From: Selaginella moellendorffii
Lineage: Eukaryota; Streptophyta; Lycopodiopsida; Selaginellales; Selaginellaceae
Assembly (NCBI RefSeq): GCF_000143415.4
Contig: NW_003314365.1
Coordinates: forward strand, 555,200 to 594,731
Direction of reading: 5' to 3'
Length of the DNA stretch: 39,532 bases
Below, piece by piece: positions 1-10,366 of the stretch. The notes below the pieces were generated by a model, which made no database searches, was not told the DNA's origin, and saw only the letters and a list, made by a program, of their open reading frames with translations. A program made the position numbers and the translations under genes. Within the stretch, counting starts at the first letter, position 1, and every line of letters starts with the position of its first letter.

Positions 1-535
1 CTGAAGGAACTCTATGGAGGTGTTTTTAAACTGTGTTAGGTTGGGGCTAAGGGTTAATAGCCTTAGGTGGGAGTGAGCATATATTTAAGGGGTGCCAAAA
101 AAGAGCAATACCCACTCTCAGAAGAGAAATTGACTTCAGTACTTTTGTCTTAAATGGAATGGTGCCCCACTTAAGTACTATAAGGTTCATTGGTCCTTGC
201 CCTTTCCTAGAGGCTTAGGCCTTCCCTTTGGTATGAAAGTGGGGAGTTAGGGTTTAAACTATGGTGTTTCCCTTTGAGGTCCTGAACTATTATATACACC
301 CCAAGACTTAGGATTGAGAACAAGTTTTGTTATACCATAACATGTTAAAAACCTCAAAGATTAGTTGGTTATGGTTGAGGGGATTTTAGACAAACTTTAA
401 GTTTAGTTTAACTCGAAAAAAGGATTGGGAGAGAGTTTAGGAATTTGTGAAGAGATGGTTAACACCCTATTGCTTATGTAGTGAGAGTTGGTATTTTTAT
501 AAGTAAAACATTAAGCATAATAAGCAGAGTTATCT
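1..535 (+). repeat. Eroded LTR segment, family B type
   Basis: This stretch aligns by eye over its whole length with 18159-18800, the segment just before the primer-binding site of the family B element. Shared landmarks include TGAAGGAACTC at the start, GGGTGGGAGTGAGCAT, GGTGCCCCACTTAAGTA and the 'CCCAAGACTTRGGATT' block. The copy here is far richer in A+T; most differences are C to T or G to A, as expected from long decay of methylated DNA. No primer site follows it, so it is a fragment or solo LTR cut by the window edge. Confidence 0.75.
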
Positions 536-1184
536 TTAAGCTTTGAATATGCTTAAAGCTCCACACTTTTAATTAAAGAAAAAATATCAAAAGTTAGTGT
601 CTTTGGCAAGATTTCTACCACTAGATTTCTTGAATAAGTTTGCAATTAATACACAAAAAGCCCCATAGCTTCATGCTACCTTGGAATAGGCTCAACCTCA
701 TCTCACATTTATGCCACTTCTTTAGTGCCAATAGCTGTGTCACCAGTGCCAAGTGCCCCCTCTTTTCCTGGGTCTAGCCATCCTTATCCCTTACTATTGG
801 ACCAAAATCTTCATGATTGCCCAATGGCAAGATTGTGATGGGACAAATGTTACACACTAGATTGAGTGGTAGGCCAAGTCCAAGCTATAATGTCATGCCT
901 CCACCATCTTCTTATGCCCATAAGGAAATATTCTATGGGTTTTGCATATCATTTAGGCATTAAGAGGGCACTTGCCAACTAAAGTGCTTCTTTCTCAGTT
1001 GTTACTAATATGGGTATGTACTAGCCCTTCTTCAACTTGTTAAGAGATTTTAGTAGAGTATACAAGAGATAGTGGATACACAAATATTAAGCACTATGCT
1101 GCTCTAGCACTTGGGTGAGCCAAGCTCCATAGTCCACATCAATTGCCTTATCTGAGCATTTGCTACAAGTAGCATCCTTAAATC
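536..1184. other. Intergenic stretch, no gene seen
   Basis: About 650 bases with no open frame worth calling and no RNA gene that I recognise. It lies between the LTR-B fragment and a small LTR-D fragment, and is probably decayed retroelement sequence. Confidence 0.5.
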
Positions 1185-1249
1185 ATCCTCCAAATGGTCG
1201 GAGGTGTGGTTAAGTGACTAAAATAGAATGTAAAATTTAGTCGCTTATA
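1185..1249 (+). repeat. Short fragment of LTR D, inverted relative to other copies
   Basis: The segment with GAGGTGTGGTTAAGTGACT and AAAATTTAGTCGCTTA is the reverse complement of the LTR-D edge seen at 3270, 11293 and 17030. Only about 65 bases are recognisable. It is therefore the opposite-orientation end of that LTR family. Confidence 0.55.
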
Positions 1250-1253
1250 GATA

Positions 1254-2556
1254 AGGGTCAAGTGCTAACTCTCCCCCTTAACTACTCCTAAATGGTAACT
1301 GCCACTTCATCTTGAGTCCTGATTGTCAAGAAAATGCTCGAATGTATGGTTAATCTGATGTACTTCATCAACCCAATCGTGTTGGTCTACTACAAAATAG
1401 TACCGCAGATAATCCTCAACTTGAGCATTCACATATTTGGTCTACCCATCAGTTTGAGGATGATAAGCCATACCAAAGTTCAACTTGGTATTGAACAACT
1501 AGAATAGTGTGCCCCAAAATTTCCCCATAAATCTTGAATATCTATTCGAGATCATTTCTTTAGGAAGACCACAAAGTCGTACTACTCTATGGAAAAAGAG
1601 CTTTGTTGCTTGCTTTTCATTTACTATTTCCACAGTTGGAATGAAATGTGCAATCTTCAACAACCGACAAGTATCATAACCCTTAGATTTTGAAATGACG
1701 AAATCAAGTGTCACACTCTAAATTTTCCATGTTGGTGCTAGAATGCATTGCAACTTTCCAGCCTACTTATTATTTTTGCACTTACATTGCTCGTATATAG
1801 GGCGAGAACGGACATAAGCAGCTACATCACTTTCCATACCAAATTAGAAAATCCCTTTTTCATAAATCAAGAGTCTTTTGTTTTCCACTATGTCCTACTA
1901 CTGGAATATCATGATATTCCAACAGAAACAACTACTATAGATCCAAATAATCTCTAAATATTTTATCCATCATTGTACTAAATGTTGTTGAAGCATTACA
2001 TAACCCAAATGGCATGACAAGGAACTTATAAGATCTGTACCAAGTCTTAGAGGCTGTCTTCTCCATATCCTGATCTGCCACCTATATCTGATGATACTTG
2101 GACCACTAATCAAGTCACATAAAATACTTTACCTTTAAGAGTTGGTTAAACAAGTCATCAATGTAAGGCAAAGGATAATTACTTTTAACCTTGATTTTTT
2201 TGAGTGCCCAATAGTTAAAAAAATCCTCATATTACCATCCTTTTTCATAACAAAAAGGAACGGTGCTCCATAAGTGACTTGTTTGGTCAAATTTGACTTT
2301 TGTCAAGAAGCTCCATAAGTTGTTTCTTGAGTTTAGCTATCTCCTTGATGTTTAAATGATATGGAGCCTTTATAAGTGGTTTAGAACCCAAAATAACTTC
2401 AATTCGATGATCAACCTCATAGCTAGGAGGTAGCTCTGGTGGTAAATCCTTTGGAAAGATATCTTGAATCCATGCCAAAAGCTTTAATATCTCATTTGGT
2501 ATAGGATCAACCTCTTCACCAATTTGAATTGGGTCACCATCACCCTCAACTTCCAT
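1254..2556 (-). pseudogene. Ty3/gypsy pol remnant, family C: RT followed by integrase
   Basis: Read on the minus strand, 2556-1940 carries the start of a gypsy reverse transcriptase. There is an acidic linker with PELPPSYEVDH, then YGAPFLFVMKKDG, and further on a LVMPFGLCNAS-type motif, spread over several frames. From about 1850 to 1310 the frame reads as integrase: a CPICEQCK-type zinc-ligand pair, IAHFIPT, and a HPQTDG motif near 1450-1480 followed by VNAQVEDYL. The RNase H domain and most of the RT palm and thumb are missing, so RT is joined almost directly to integrase. Numerous stops and frameshifts show it is dead. Protease and a zinc knuckle of the same element lie just upstream on the same strand. 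Confidence 0.8.
1902..1921. repeat. Perfect 20-bp palindrome at the RT/integrase deletion junction
   Basis: TGGAATATCATGATATTCCA equals its own reverse complement. It sits where family C jumps from reverse transcriptase to integrase with RNase H missing, so it may mark the deletion breakpoint. It does not belong to the 22-bp palindrome family of 23.7-34 kb. Confidence 0.6.
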
Positions 2557-2789
2557 TACTTGATCCCAAAAGGTCTAACATCCCTTCTTAGCTACTTTTT
2601 AAGTGGCTCTTGTAGTCAAGAATTTAGCATCCCAATCCTTTAAGAAGCACTTTTGCAATAGAAAGGACACATCAGGACATCCTTCTAACCTCAATATTAT
2701 ATGACTTTATCAAGCACAATAAATCCCTTTAATATATTTGTTGAAAAAATCTATACCAAACACCATTTGAAAATATGGTATCCTCAACA

Positions 2790-3240
2790 CTACCAAGTCC
2801 ACTCTTTCTTTCCACTTGGATATTTTTGTTGAAACATCACTCGCAAAATTTCAGCTACTTGCCTACCTTCCCCAAACTGAAAGTGTATGGGCAACATTTG
2901 CTTAGCATTCAATCCTATTAACTTACCTAAGTCTTCAAATATCACGCTATGCATAGCTCCCATTTCAATCATCACTCGGATTTGGTGTCCATGGACAAAG
3001 CCTACCAGATAGATCAACAGATTAGTGTTTACATTGACTGCAAGAAATCCTTGAGGAAAGTAATGAAAGTAAATCACCTCCTCTTCCTCATAGTCTGCAT
3101 TGACCAACTCGTTAACCCCTTTAGCTTCACCACCATTGTCTTCTCTCATGATATTGACATGAGACACATGACCTTGTCTTATGCTTGTTGGGACATTCCG
3201 AGGACTTTATGTCCTATCTCTCCACAACAGAAGCAATGAC
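2790..3240 (-). pseudogene. Ty3/gypsy family C protease and zinc-knuckle remnant
   Basis: On the minus strand, 3240-3190 encodes a degenerate CCHC knuckle (HCFCCGEIGH) whose last cysteine is lost. An open stretch of 125 codons at 3167-2790 follows, resembling a retropepsin: GHQIRVMIEMGAMHSVIF matches the usual D-T/S-G-A-x-x-x-F(V/I) pattern, but the catalytic Asp reads as Glu (E-M-G-A). Between 2789 and 2557 there is no intact frame. The rest of gag is absent; an LTR-D copy begins only 30 bases upstream, so a deletion has removed gag and the primer site. Non-functional. Confidence 0.7.
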
Positions 3241-3269
3241 CCATACTACCTATTCTTTTAGGAATAGGT

Positions 3270-3867
3270 TGTAAGTGAATAAATTTTCCATTCTACTTAA
3301 TCATTTAATCACACCTTTGACCACTTGGAGGAGTCTCACTCATAACCTCCATAAGTCCTACTCTAGACTTGGGGACTTGTTAGCCTCATGAATGGCATCT
3401 ATGCCACTTAGCCTTTGCACTTGGTCCAAGTGCTCCACGTGTCCTATAACTGACACCCAAAGGTACCACTGAAATATCAGTCTATTATACTAAGGCTATG
3501 CTGATTCACCTTTGTCACCCTGGTGGTCCAAGACCACCTGCATCACAGATCTGTCTCTCAAAGATTGAGCCATCTATTCATAGTGGTCATCCCATGACCA
3601 TACCTTAGCATCCTTAGGATGCTAGAAGACATGGGGAACACCCTTCCCCAATATCCCTTCTTCAGTTCATGCCAAGTCTCCATCCCCGGCCGTGCTTGCC
3701 AACACTGCCACCGGGTTAAAGATTGAAGACCCGACCATTAAGTCTCACCAACCTTTGGGACTTCCTCAATATGTGACCATATCCTTAGTCACTACACATG
3801 AGGACTACTCTTCCTTTCCACAATCCACCTATGCTAAAGCCTTGTATCTCAAAGACTAGACCATTTG
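3270..3867 (-). repeat. LTR D copy, truncated by insertion of element A
   Basis: It begins TGTAAGTGAATAAATTTTCC and follows the same order of blocks as 11293-11895 and 17030-17697: CACTTGGAGGAGTCTCACTC, CACTTGGTCCAAGTGCTCCA, GGTACCAC, then TCTCAAAGA. It ends where the 5' LTR of element A starts. I assign the minus strand because a primer site in that orientation abuts the matching edge of the copy at 17030. Confidence 0.75.
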
Positions 3868-4084
3868 TGTTAGGCGCCAGCTTTGACTACGTGGTCAACA
3901 TTAGTCAAAGGGAGGCTCAAGGGTATATTAAGGCATGTTAGGGTAAAGGACTTAACCTACCCTAGGGCTCACAGTGGAGCTTTTGAGGTAGCTCGGGGGT
4001 GGTTGGGTGGTGAGGAACTTCAAGAGGTGGTGTAGCATAGTCTAGGGCTACTAAATCTCTGTCTTTTTGCGCCGGATCATAACA
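3868..4084 (+). repeat. 5' LTR of element A
   Basis: 217 bp, starting TGTTAGGCGCCAG and ending ATAACA just before the primer site. It matches 8532-8766 nearly base for base. The 3' copy carries an extra GC-rich 16 bp after GTGGAG. Confidence 0.9.
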
Positions 4085-4097
4085 TTGGTATCAGAGG
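4085..4097 (+). other. Primer-binding site of element A (tRNA-iMet)
   Basis: TTGGTATCAGAGG directly follows the 5' LTR and matches the complement of the 3' end of initiator methionine tRNA, which plant gypsy elements normally use for minus-strand priming. The coding frame opens at the ATG of 4108 or in the same frame slightly upstream. Confidence 0.85.
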
Positions 4098-4098
4098 A

Positions 4099-5193
4099 TT
4101 GGTTGCGATGGCCGACCAAGCTGAACGCTGGAATCCTATTGTCGATGGTGGTGCCGGCGATGGTGCCGACGAAGCTGCGGAAATTTGGACCATTCAAGAT
4201 GTGGTTCATGAGCTGCGAGCCCTTAATAAAAATCAGCAAGAGATGCAAGACGAGATGCATGGCATGATGGATACCATGCGTGGGCGTGTTGAGGCACTCA
4301 AGGCTGGACGGGGTAGCGCTCCAAGTAAGCCTTCTTTGGTAGATCGACTCAAGATTCCAACTTTTTCCGGTGATGGTGGTGTGGATGAGTGTCTCACTTG
4401 GCTAGCCAATGTGAAGAAGTTCTTGGCTGCTAGGGGAACTCCGGATGCAAAGGCTTTAGTGGCTATTCCAATGGTTTTGCGTGATGCGGGTCTTCGATGG
4501 TGGAATTGGCTTGAGGAGTCCCGTGTTGCGGATAAGAAACCACCAGTGTCTACCATGGATGAGTTTGAGGCTGCTTTCCGTTTACGTTTTGCCCCTCATT
4601 ACGACATGGAGAATGCTCGTACAGAACTTTGACATTTTCAGCAAGGGAAAATGACGCTCGGGGACTATATTGAGAAGCTTACTCGCTTGATTAGTCGTGT
4701 TCCAACGAAGGATCCAGATCAGAACAAGTCCTACTTCATTGATGGCCTACATAGTGAGAGCATGCGGCAACACTTGCGTCATTCTCAGCCTACAAAGAGT
4801 TTGGAGGAGCTCTTTGATGCAGCTCGTCGACTTGACAATGACAAGCACAAGTCTCGCAAGCGTTTGCAGAGTCCTTCTGTTGAGAATCATCATGATGATC
4901 ACCGTGGACACAAGGATGGGAACAAGCATCACAAGTTGAAGTCGGTGGTGACTACTTCAGATGCAAAGGGGTCCAAGAAGCAGAAGTTCTTTGTGAAGAA
5001 TTATCGACAGGGTTGTCATAATTGCGGCGAACTTGGACACTACAAGGCTGATTGTCCGCAGTTGAAGAACAAGCAGCAGGACAAGAAGAATGGCCAATCT
5101 TCTTCTCACGGTAAGTCAGATACTAAAAAGTTGCAAACTTTGCAGCGTGAGGATGAGGAGAACGACCATTCCGGTCAGAGGAAGCGACTTTAG
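4099..5193 (+). pseudogene. gag: Family A gag, two in-frame stops
   Basis: The capsid-type segment runs from the start to about 4900, with TFSGDGGVDECLTWLANVKKF and the RFAPHYD region typical of plant retrotransposon gag. A basic stretch follows, then a zinc knuckle at 5014-5055 (CHNCGELGHYKADC, pattern CX2CX4HX4C) for nucleic-acid binding. The frame is cut at 4630 (TGA) and 5191 (TAG). At the first, the second copy of this gene at 10.6 kb has CGA, so this is a C-to-T change at a CpG. The same frame continues into pol, so gag and pol were once one polyprotein. Confidence 0.9.
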
Positions 5194-5229
5194 ATCGTTG
5201 CTCGTCAGCTCAACTGTGTATGGAACAAG

Positions 5230-8200
5230 ATGGAGCTTGAGGATACGCGTGAATCAGCTTTAATGCTAGAGGGCGTGTTCCGTGGCAATCTAGTGCGGAT
5301 TTTACTGGATAGTGGGAGTGATGACAACTTTGTTTTGGCAAAGTTTGTTGCAGAGCATGGCTTGGTCACACGCGGAGTTCTTCCATACACAGTGGAAGGT
5401 GCAGCTACCTTTGCTCAGCATTTCGATGCTTATGTCAAGGGGCTGGAAGTGTTGGTTGGCAAAACCACACTTGTGGAGACTTTTTATCTCGCGGATATCC
5501 ATTGTGTGGATCTCATCCTTGGGATGCCATGGTTGGTGAAGGTGGATCCAGAGATAAAGTGGAGTATTAAGCGTATCTCGCTGGAGTATGGTGGCGTTAA
5601 AGATGTGTGGTTTGGCGAGGGCGTTCAACCCCCAGTTGTTATGCTCTCTGCTACATCTTTGAAGCGGGCTTGTCGTAATGGAAAAGCACATTCGAGTTAC
5701 TTGCTGTTTGTTCGTGACTTGGGGGACCAAGGCACGTGTGGGGGAGAAGCAGCAGTACGGGATGTACTTGATGAGTTTTCTGATGTTTTTCCATCTGAAC
5801 TTCCTCATGGATTGCCTCCGTTACGAGGTGTGGAGCATGGGATTACATTGGAGCCGGGGACACGGCCAATTTACCGGCGTCCATTTCGGTTAAGTTATGT
5901 GGAGGAGCAAGAAGTTCAACGACAAGTCAAGGAGTTACTTGAGTTTGGATTCATTCAGCCAAGTAAGTCTCCATTTGGTGCTCCGGTCTTGCTTGTGAAG
6001 AAGAAGGATGGTTCAATGCGAATGTGTATTGACTACCGCGCTTTGAACAAGAAGACAGTGAAGGATAAGATGCCGATGCCACGTGTGGATGATATCCTAG
6101 ACAAGCTTGGTGAAGCACAAGTGTTTACCAAGATTGATCTGAGGAGTGGATATCATCAGATTGCAATGGATGATGCATCTATCTCCAAGACGGCATTCAA
6201 CACAAGCTTCGGACATTTTGAGTTTATAGTTATGCCGTTTGGTTTGACGAATGCACCAGCCACATTTACTTGGTTGATGACAGAGGTATTTGGGCGTTAT
6301 CTTCATGAGTTTATGGAGATTTTCTTGGACGATATTCTTGTTTTTAGCAAGAATATGGAGGAGCATAAGGTGCGTTTGCGCAAGGTTCTTTTGTTACTTT
6401 GAGACAACAAACTTTATGCAAAGAAGAGAAATTGTGAATTTGCAAAGTCGGAGGTGGAATATCTAGGCCATATTGTGACATCTCAGGGTGTCAAGACGGA
6501 TCCAAGGAAGGTGGCTGTGGTGGAAAACTGGCCTACACCGACTACAGTGGCCAAGTTGCGCAGTTTTCTTGGTATGGCTAGTTACTACCGACGTTTCCAG
6601 CATAAGTTTGCAAAGGTGGCTATTCCTTTGACGCGGTTGTTACGCAAGAATGTGCCATTCGAGTGGAAGAAGCCACAAGAGGAGAGTTTTGTGGCGCTGA
6701 AACAATTGTTGAGTGAGGCTCCAGTGCTTCGCATTGCTGATCCATCGAAACCTTACGAGGTGAAATGTGATGCGAGTGGTTATGCACTGGGAGGAGTTCT
6801 CATGCAAGAGGGACAGCCTATTGCATATGAGAGTCGAACTTTGAATTCCGTTGAGCAACACTATTCCACATATGAGCAAGAGTTACTCTCTATTGTTCAT
6901 GCTTTGCGGACGTGGCGACACTATCTTTATGGTGCAGTGTTCGTGGTGTTGACAGATCACAAACTAGTGTATCTTTTCACACAAAAGGAGTTGAACACTA
7001 GGCAAGCTCGTTGGATGGTCAAACTCATGGAGTTTGGGGAGTTTCCTATTGAGCATCGTCCGAGAAAATCAAATGTGGTGGCGGATGCCTTATCTCGTGT
7101 TCGTCATGTGACGACGTTACGAACACGATTTTGTCATCATTTGAGTAAGGTGGTCAGCGAGTTTGGGCAATTGGTTGAGCATGCTTAGGCTCAGGATGCT
7201 GAGGTGGCCTCTTTGCGAGACCAGATGGAAGCTCCTTTCTCATTGGTGGATGGGATTCTCTACTACAATGGCCGTGTATATTTGCCACGGGTGGATGCGT
7301 TAATTACTCAAGTTTTATTCCACTATCATGATCGTCCAGAGGCCGGTCATTTTGGGGGGAAGAAGACGTATGAGTTGATTAAGCACAACTTATATTGGAG
7401 GAATATGAAAGCTGATATCCTCAAGTATTGTAAATCATGCGAGCTTTGTCAGCGGGTTTAGGTGCCACGGGAGAAGCCGGGGGGACTTTTGCAACCTTTA
7501 CCTATTCCTCAGAGCCGTTGGTGTAGTATCTCTATGGACTTCATCACTTGTTTGCCACAAACACAGAGGCAAAAGGAGCAAGTATGGGTCATAGTGGATC
7601 GGTTGACGAAGTATGTGCGGTTGTTGGCTCTTTGGAAGACTGTCACTGCCTCAGACTTGGCTGCGGTTTACTTGGAGAAGGTTTTTCCTGATTTTGGTTT
7701 GCCAGAGGACATCATTAGTGATCGAGATTCAAAGTTCACCAGTAGATTTTGGAAAAGCTTTGCAAAGGCTATGCAAGTGACTTTGAAACTCTCAAGTGGA
7801 GATCATCCTCAGACGGATGGGCAAACCGAGCATGTGAATTAGGTGGTGGAGGATATGCTATGTTGTAGCATTGGTCAAAGGCAAGGACAGTGGGATCTAT
7901 ATCTTCCGTTGGTGCAATTTGCTTACAACAATAGCCAACACAGTGGAACCAAGCTAAGTCCTTACTTTGCCATGTTTGGAAGGCATCCTCGAACAGCGGT
8001 GGAGTTGGGATTGCATTTGAGTAAGGACGTTCAAGATAAACTTGATTCCGAGGTGACTGATTTGGCCACAAAACTTGATGAGATTTTGGTGGTGTGCAAA
8101 CGGAATTTGCAAGCAGCTCAGGATAGAGCGGAGAAGTTTGCCAATGAGCATCGCCAATTCCGGGAATATAAGGTGGGTGATCTCGTCTTTGTGCGAGTGA

Positions 8201-8376
8201 TCTTTCCGTCAAGTGAGCGGCAGAACACCTTGGTGCCTTTACGGATAGGGAAGAGTGATAAACTCTCCCATCAATATGCTGGTCCATATGAAGTGCTGGA
8301 GCGCATTGGTAAAGCGGCTTATCGGGTGCGGCTGCCAGCTGGGGTGAAAATTCATCCGGTATTTTATGTCAGCTAG
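5230..8376 (+). pseudogene. pol: Family A pol: protease, RT, RNase H, integrase
   Basis: In one frame: retropepsin with D-S-G at 5308-5316; reverse transcriptase with LLDxGFIxPSxSPxGAPV, the [10 protein letters not shown] motif and catalytic F-L-D-D at 6322-6333; RNase H with KCDASGYALGGVL, an E in YSTYEQELL and TDHK; integrase with HHCC zinc residues (7321-7455) and D,D,E in SMDFITCLP, IISDRDSKF and HPQTDGQTEHVN. The order RT-RH-IN identifies Ty3/gypsy. In-frame stops lie at 6400, 7186, 7459, 7840 and 8374. At 7840 the second copy has CAG. No chromodomain is seen; a short acidic tail runs to about 8530, with its frame shifted after 8440. It cannot make a full polyprotein. Confidence 0.92.
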
Positions 8377-8531
8377 TTGAAAGGTGTACTATCTCGGAGT
8401 GACGGGCCCAATGCCTCCTTGATGTATACGGCTGTGGAAGATGGACCAGGAGCTTGAGCAGGATTCCCCAGAAAGGGTGATCACCAATACAACTCGTCCT
8501 TGGGAGAAGGACTTTGTTGGGGGGGAAGAAT

Positions 8532-8766
8532 TGTTAGGCGCCAGCTTTGACTACATGGTCAACGTTAGTGAAAGGGAGGCTCAAGGGTATATTAAGGCAT
8601 GTTAGGGTAAGGGACTTAACCTACCTTAGGGCTCACGGTGGAGCGGCGGCGCAGTGGAGCTTTTGAGGTAGCTCGGGGGTGGTTGGGTGGTGAGGAACCT
8701 CAAGAGGTGGCGTAGCATAGTCTAGGGCGACTAAATCTCTGTCTTTTTGCGCCGGATCATTGTACA
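8532..8766 (+). repeat. 3' LTR of element A
   Basis: 235 bp, TGTTAGG to TGTACA, near-identical to 3868-4084. It is preceded by a G/A-rich polypurine tract. The bases after it (TTGGTA, then ACAATCC) briefly resemble a primer site and then pass straight into the TRIM array. Confidence 0.88.
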
Positions 8767-8961
8767 TTGGTAACAATCCTCCCCCTCGTCAGGGAATGAT
8801 CGTCCACGATCATACTTAGGCCACCATCCGGTCACCATGGTCCTTCTCTTAGGGTCTACCAAACCTTGGTTCTCCCTCTAAATCCACCATGTTGAATATT
8901 CCTTCAGAATATTCCTGCCCCACTTGTTAGCCACGAGAATCGAACTAGGCTCCGATACCAA

Positions 8962-9065
8962 TGTTAGGATCTTATCCCTTACACCCTAAGCCAACTAGCT
9001 AAAGGGGTGATCACTTGATTGTAGGGCCCTTTCTTTATCCTATTATCCTGACCTGGTGCCTAACA
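8962..9065 (-). repeat. TRIM LTR, copy 1
   Basis: 104 bp bounded by TGTTAGG and CTAACA, with the minus-strand primer site (complement of CTCCGATACCAA) just below its lower edge. Confidence 0.75.
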
Positions 9066-9252
9066 ATCCTCCCCCTTGTCAGGGAATGATCGTCCGCGAT
9101 CATACTTAAGCCACCATCTGGTCACCAGGGTCCTTCTTTTAGGGTCTACCAAACCTTGGTTCTCCCTCTAGATCCACCATTATTGAATATTCCTTCTGAA
9201 TATTCCTGCCCCACTCGTTAGCCACGAGAATCGAACTAGGCTCCGATACCAA

Positions 9253-9356
9253 TGTTAGGATCCTATCCCTTACACCCTAAGCCAACTGGCTAAAGGGGTG
9301 ATCACTTGATTGTAGGGCCCTTTCTTTATCCTATTATCCTGACCTGGTGCCTAACA
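9253..9356 (-). repeat. TRIM LTR, copy 2
   Basis: 104 bp, nearly the same as 8962-9065 and spaced 291 bp from it. It is followed above 9356 by the truncated third internal segment. Confidence 0.75.
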
Positions 9357-9460
9357 ATCCTCCCCCTCGTCAGGGAATGATCGTCCACGATCATACTTAG
9401 GCCACCATCCAGTCACCATGGTCCTTCTCTTAGGGTCTACCAAACCTTGGTTCTCCCTCT

Positions 9461-10346
9461 ATCCTGAGCTGCTTGCAAATTCCGTTTGCACACCACCAGA
9501 ATCTCATCAAGTTTTGTGGCCAGATCAGTTGCCTCGGAATCAAGCTTATCTTGAACGTCCTTACTCAAATGCAATCCCAACTCCACCGCTATTCGAGGAT
9601 GCCTTCCAAACATGGCAAAGTAAGGACTTAGCTTGGTTCCACTGTGTTGGCTATTGTTGTAAGCAAATTGCACCAACGGAAGATATAGATCCCACTGTCC
9701 TTGCGTTTGACCAATGCTACAACGTAGCATATCCTCCACCACCTGATTCACACGCTCGGTTTGCCCATCCGTCTGAGGATGATCTCCACTTGAGAGTTTC
9801 AAAGTCACTTGCATAGCCTTTGCAAAGCTTTTCCAAAATCCACTAGTGAACTTTGAATCTCGATCACTAATGATGTCCTCTGGCAAACCAAAATCAGGAA
9901 AAACCTTCTCCAAGTAAACCGCAGCCAAGTCTGAGGTAGTGACAGTCTTCTAAAGAGCCAACAACCGCACATACTTCGTCAACCGATCCACTATGACCCA
10001 TACTTGCTCCTTTTGCCTCTGTGTTCGTGGCAAACAAGTGATGAAGTCCATAGAGATACTACACCAACGGCTCTGAGGAATAGGTAAAGGTTGCAAAAGT
10101 CCCCCCGGCTTCTCCCGTGGCACCTTAACCCGCTGACAAAGATCGCATGATTTACAATACTTGAGGATATCAGCTTTCATATTCCTCCAATAAAAGTTGC
10201 GCTTAATCAACTCATACGTCTTCTTCCCCCCAAAATGACCGGCCTCTAGACGATCATGATAGTGGAATAAAACTTGAGTAATTAACGCATCCACCCATGG
10301 CAAATATACATGGCCATTGTAGTAAAAAATCCCATCCACCAATGAG
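9461..10346 (-). pseudogene. Inverted fragment of family A integrase
   Basis: This is the reverse complement of roughly 7240-8125 of element A. The minus strand encodes the zinc-binding HHCC part (HYHDRLEAGHFGGKK to CKSCDLCQRVKVPREK), the DFITCLP and SDRDSKF motifs, HPQTDGQTERVN and the following helix. Both ends are cut: it starts inside the TRIM internal sequence and ends next to a gag fragment facing the other way. One stop lies near 9950. It keeps sense codons at places where the main element has stops (for example NQVVED), so it shows which changes in the main copy are derived. Confidence 0.88.
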
Positions 10347-10366
10347 ATTGAGATTGTTAACATTGT

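Larger units (their letters stand above)
3868..8766 (+). mobile_element. Ty3/gypsy LTR retrotransposon, family A, near full length
   Basis: A complete layout of 4.9 kb: 5' LTR (3868-4084), initiator-Met primer site (4085), a single gag-pol frame (4099 to about 8440), purine tract GGGGGGGAAGAA (8519-8530), and 3' LTR (8532-8766). The LTRs differ by about nine substitutions plus a 16-bp and a 2-bp indel, about 4 percent, so insertion is not recent. No matching target-site duplication is visible, because TRIM-like DNA starts directly after the 3' LTR. Seven in-frame stops disable it. Further fragments of the family lie at 9461-11220. Confidence 0.9.
8771..9461 (-). mobile_element. Tandem TRIM-like miniature LTR elements
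   Basis: A 290/291-bp unit is repeated from 8771, 9061 and 9352, the last copy stopping at 9461. Read on the minus strand, each unit is a 104-bp LTR (TGTTAGGCACC to CCTAACA), then a primer site TTGGTATCGGAGCC, about 187 bp without coding potential, and a purine tract AAGGGGGAGGATTG directly before the next LTR. That is the structure of a terminal-repeat retrotransposon in miniature, here in the LTR-internal-LTR-internal chain expected from unequal recombination. It depends on another element's proteins. Its start TGTTAGGC matches that of family A, a possible helper. Confidence 0.8.

Noticed and set aside
4747-4932. Minus-strand frames within gag
   Set aside because: Antisense to the gag frame; no motif.
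8771-9461. Treating the 290-bp tandem as an ordinary satellite
   Set aside because: Each unit contains a primer site and a polypurine tract in the correct positions relative to a bounded 104-bp LTR, which favours a TRIM chain.
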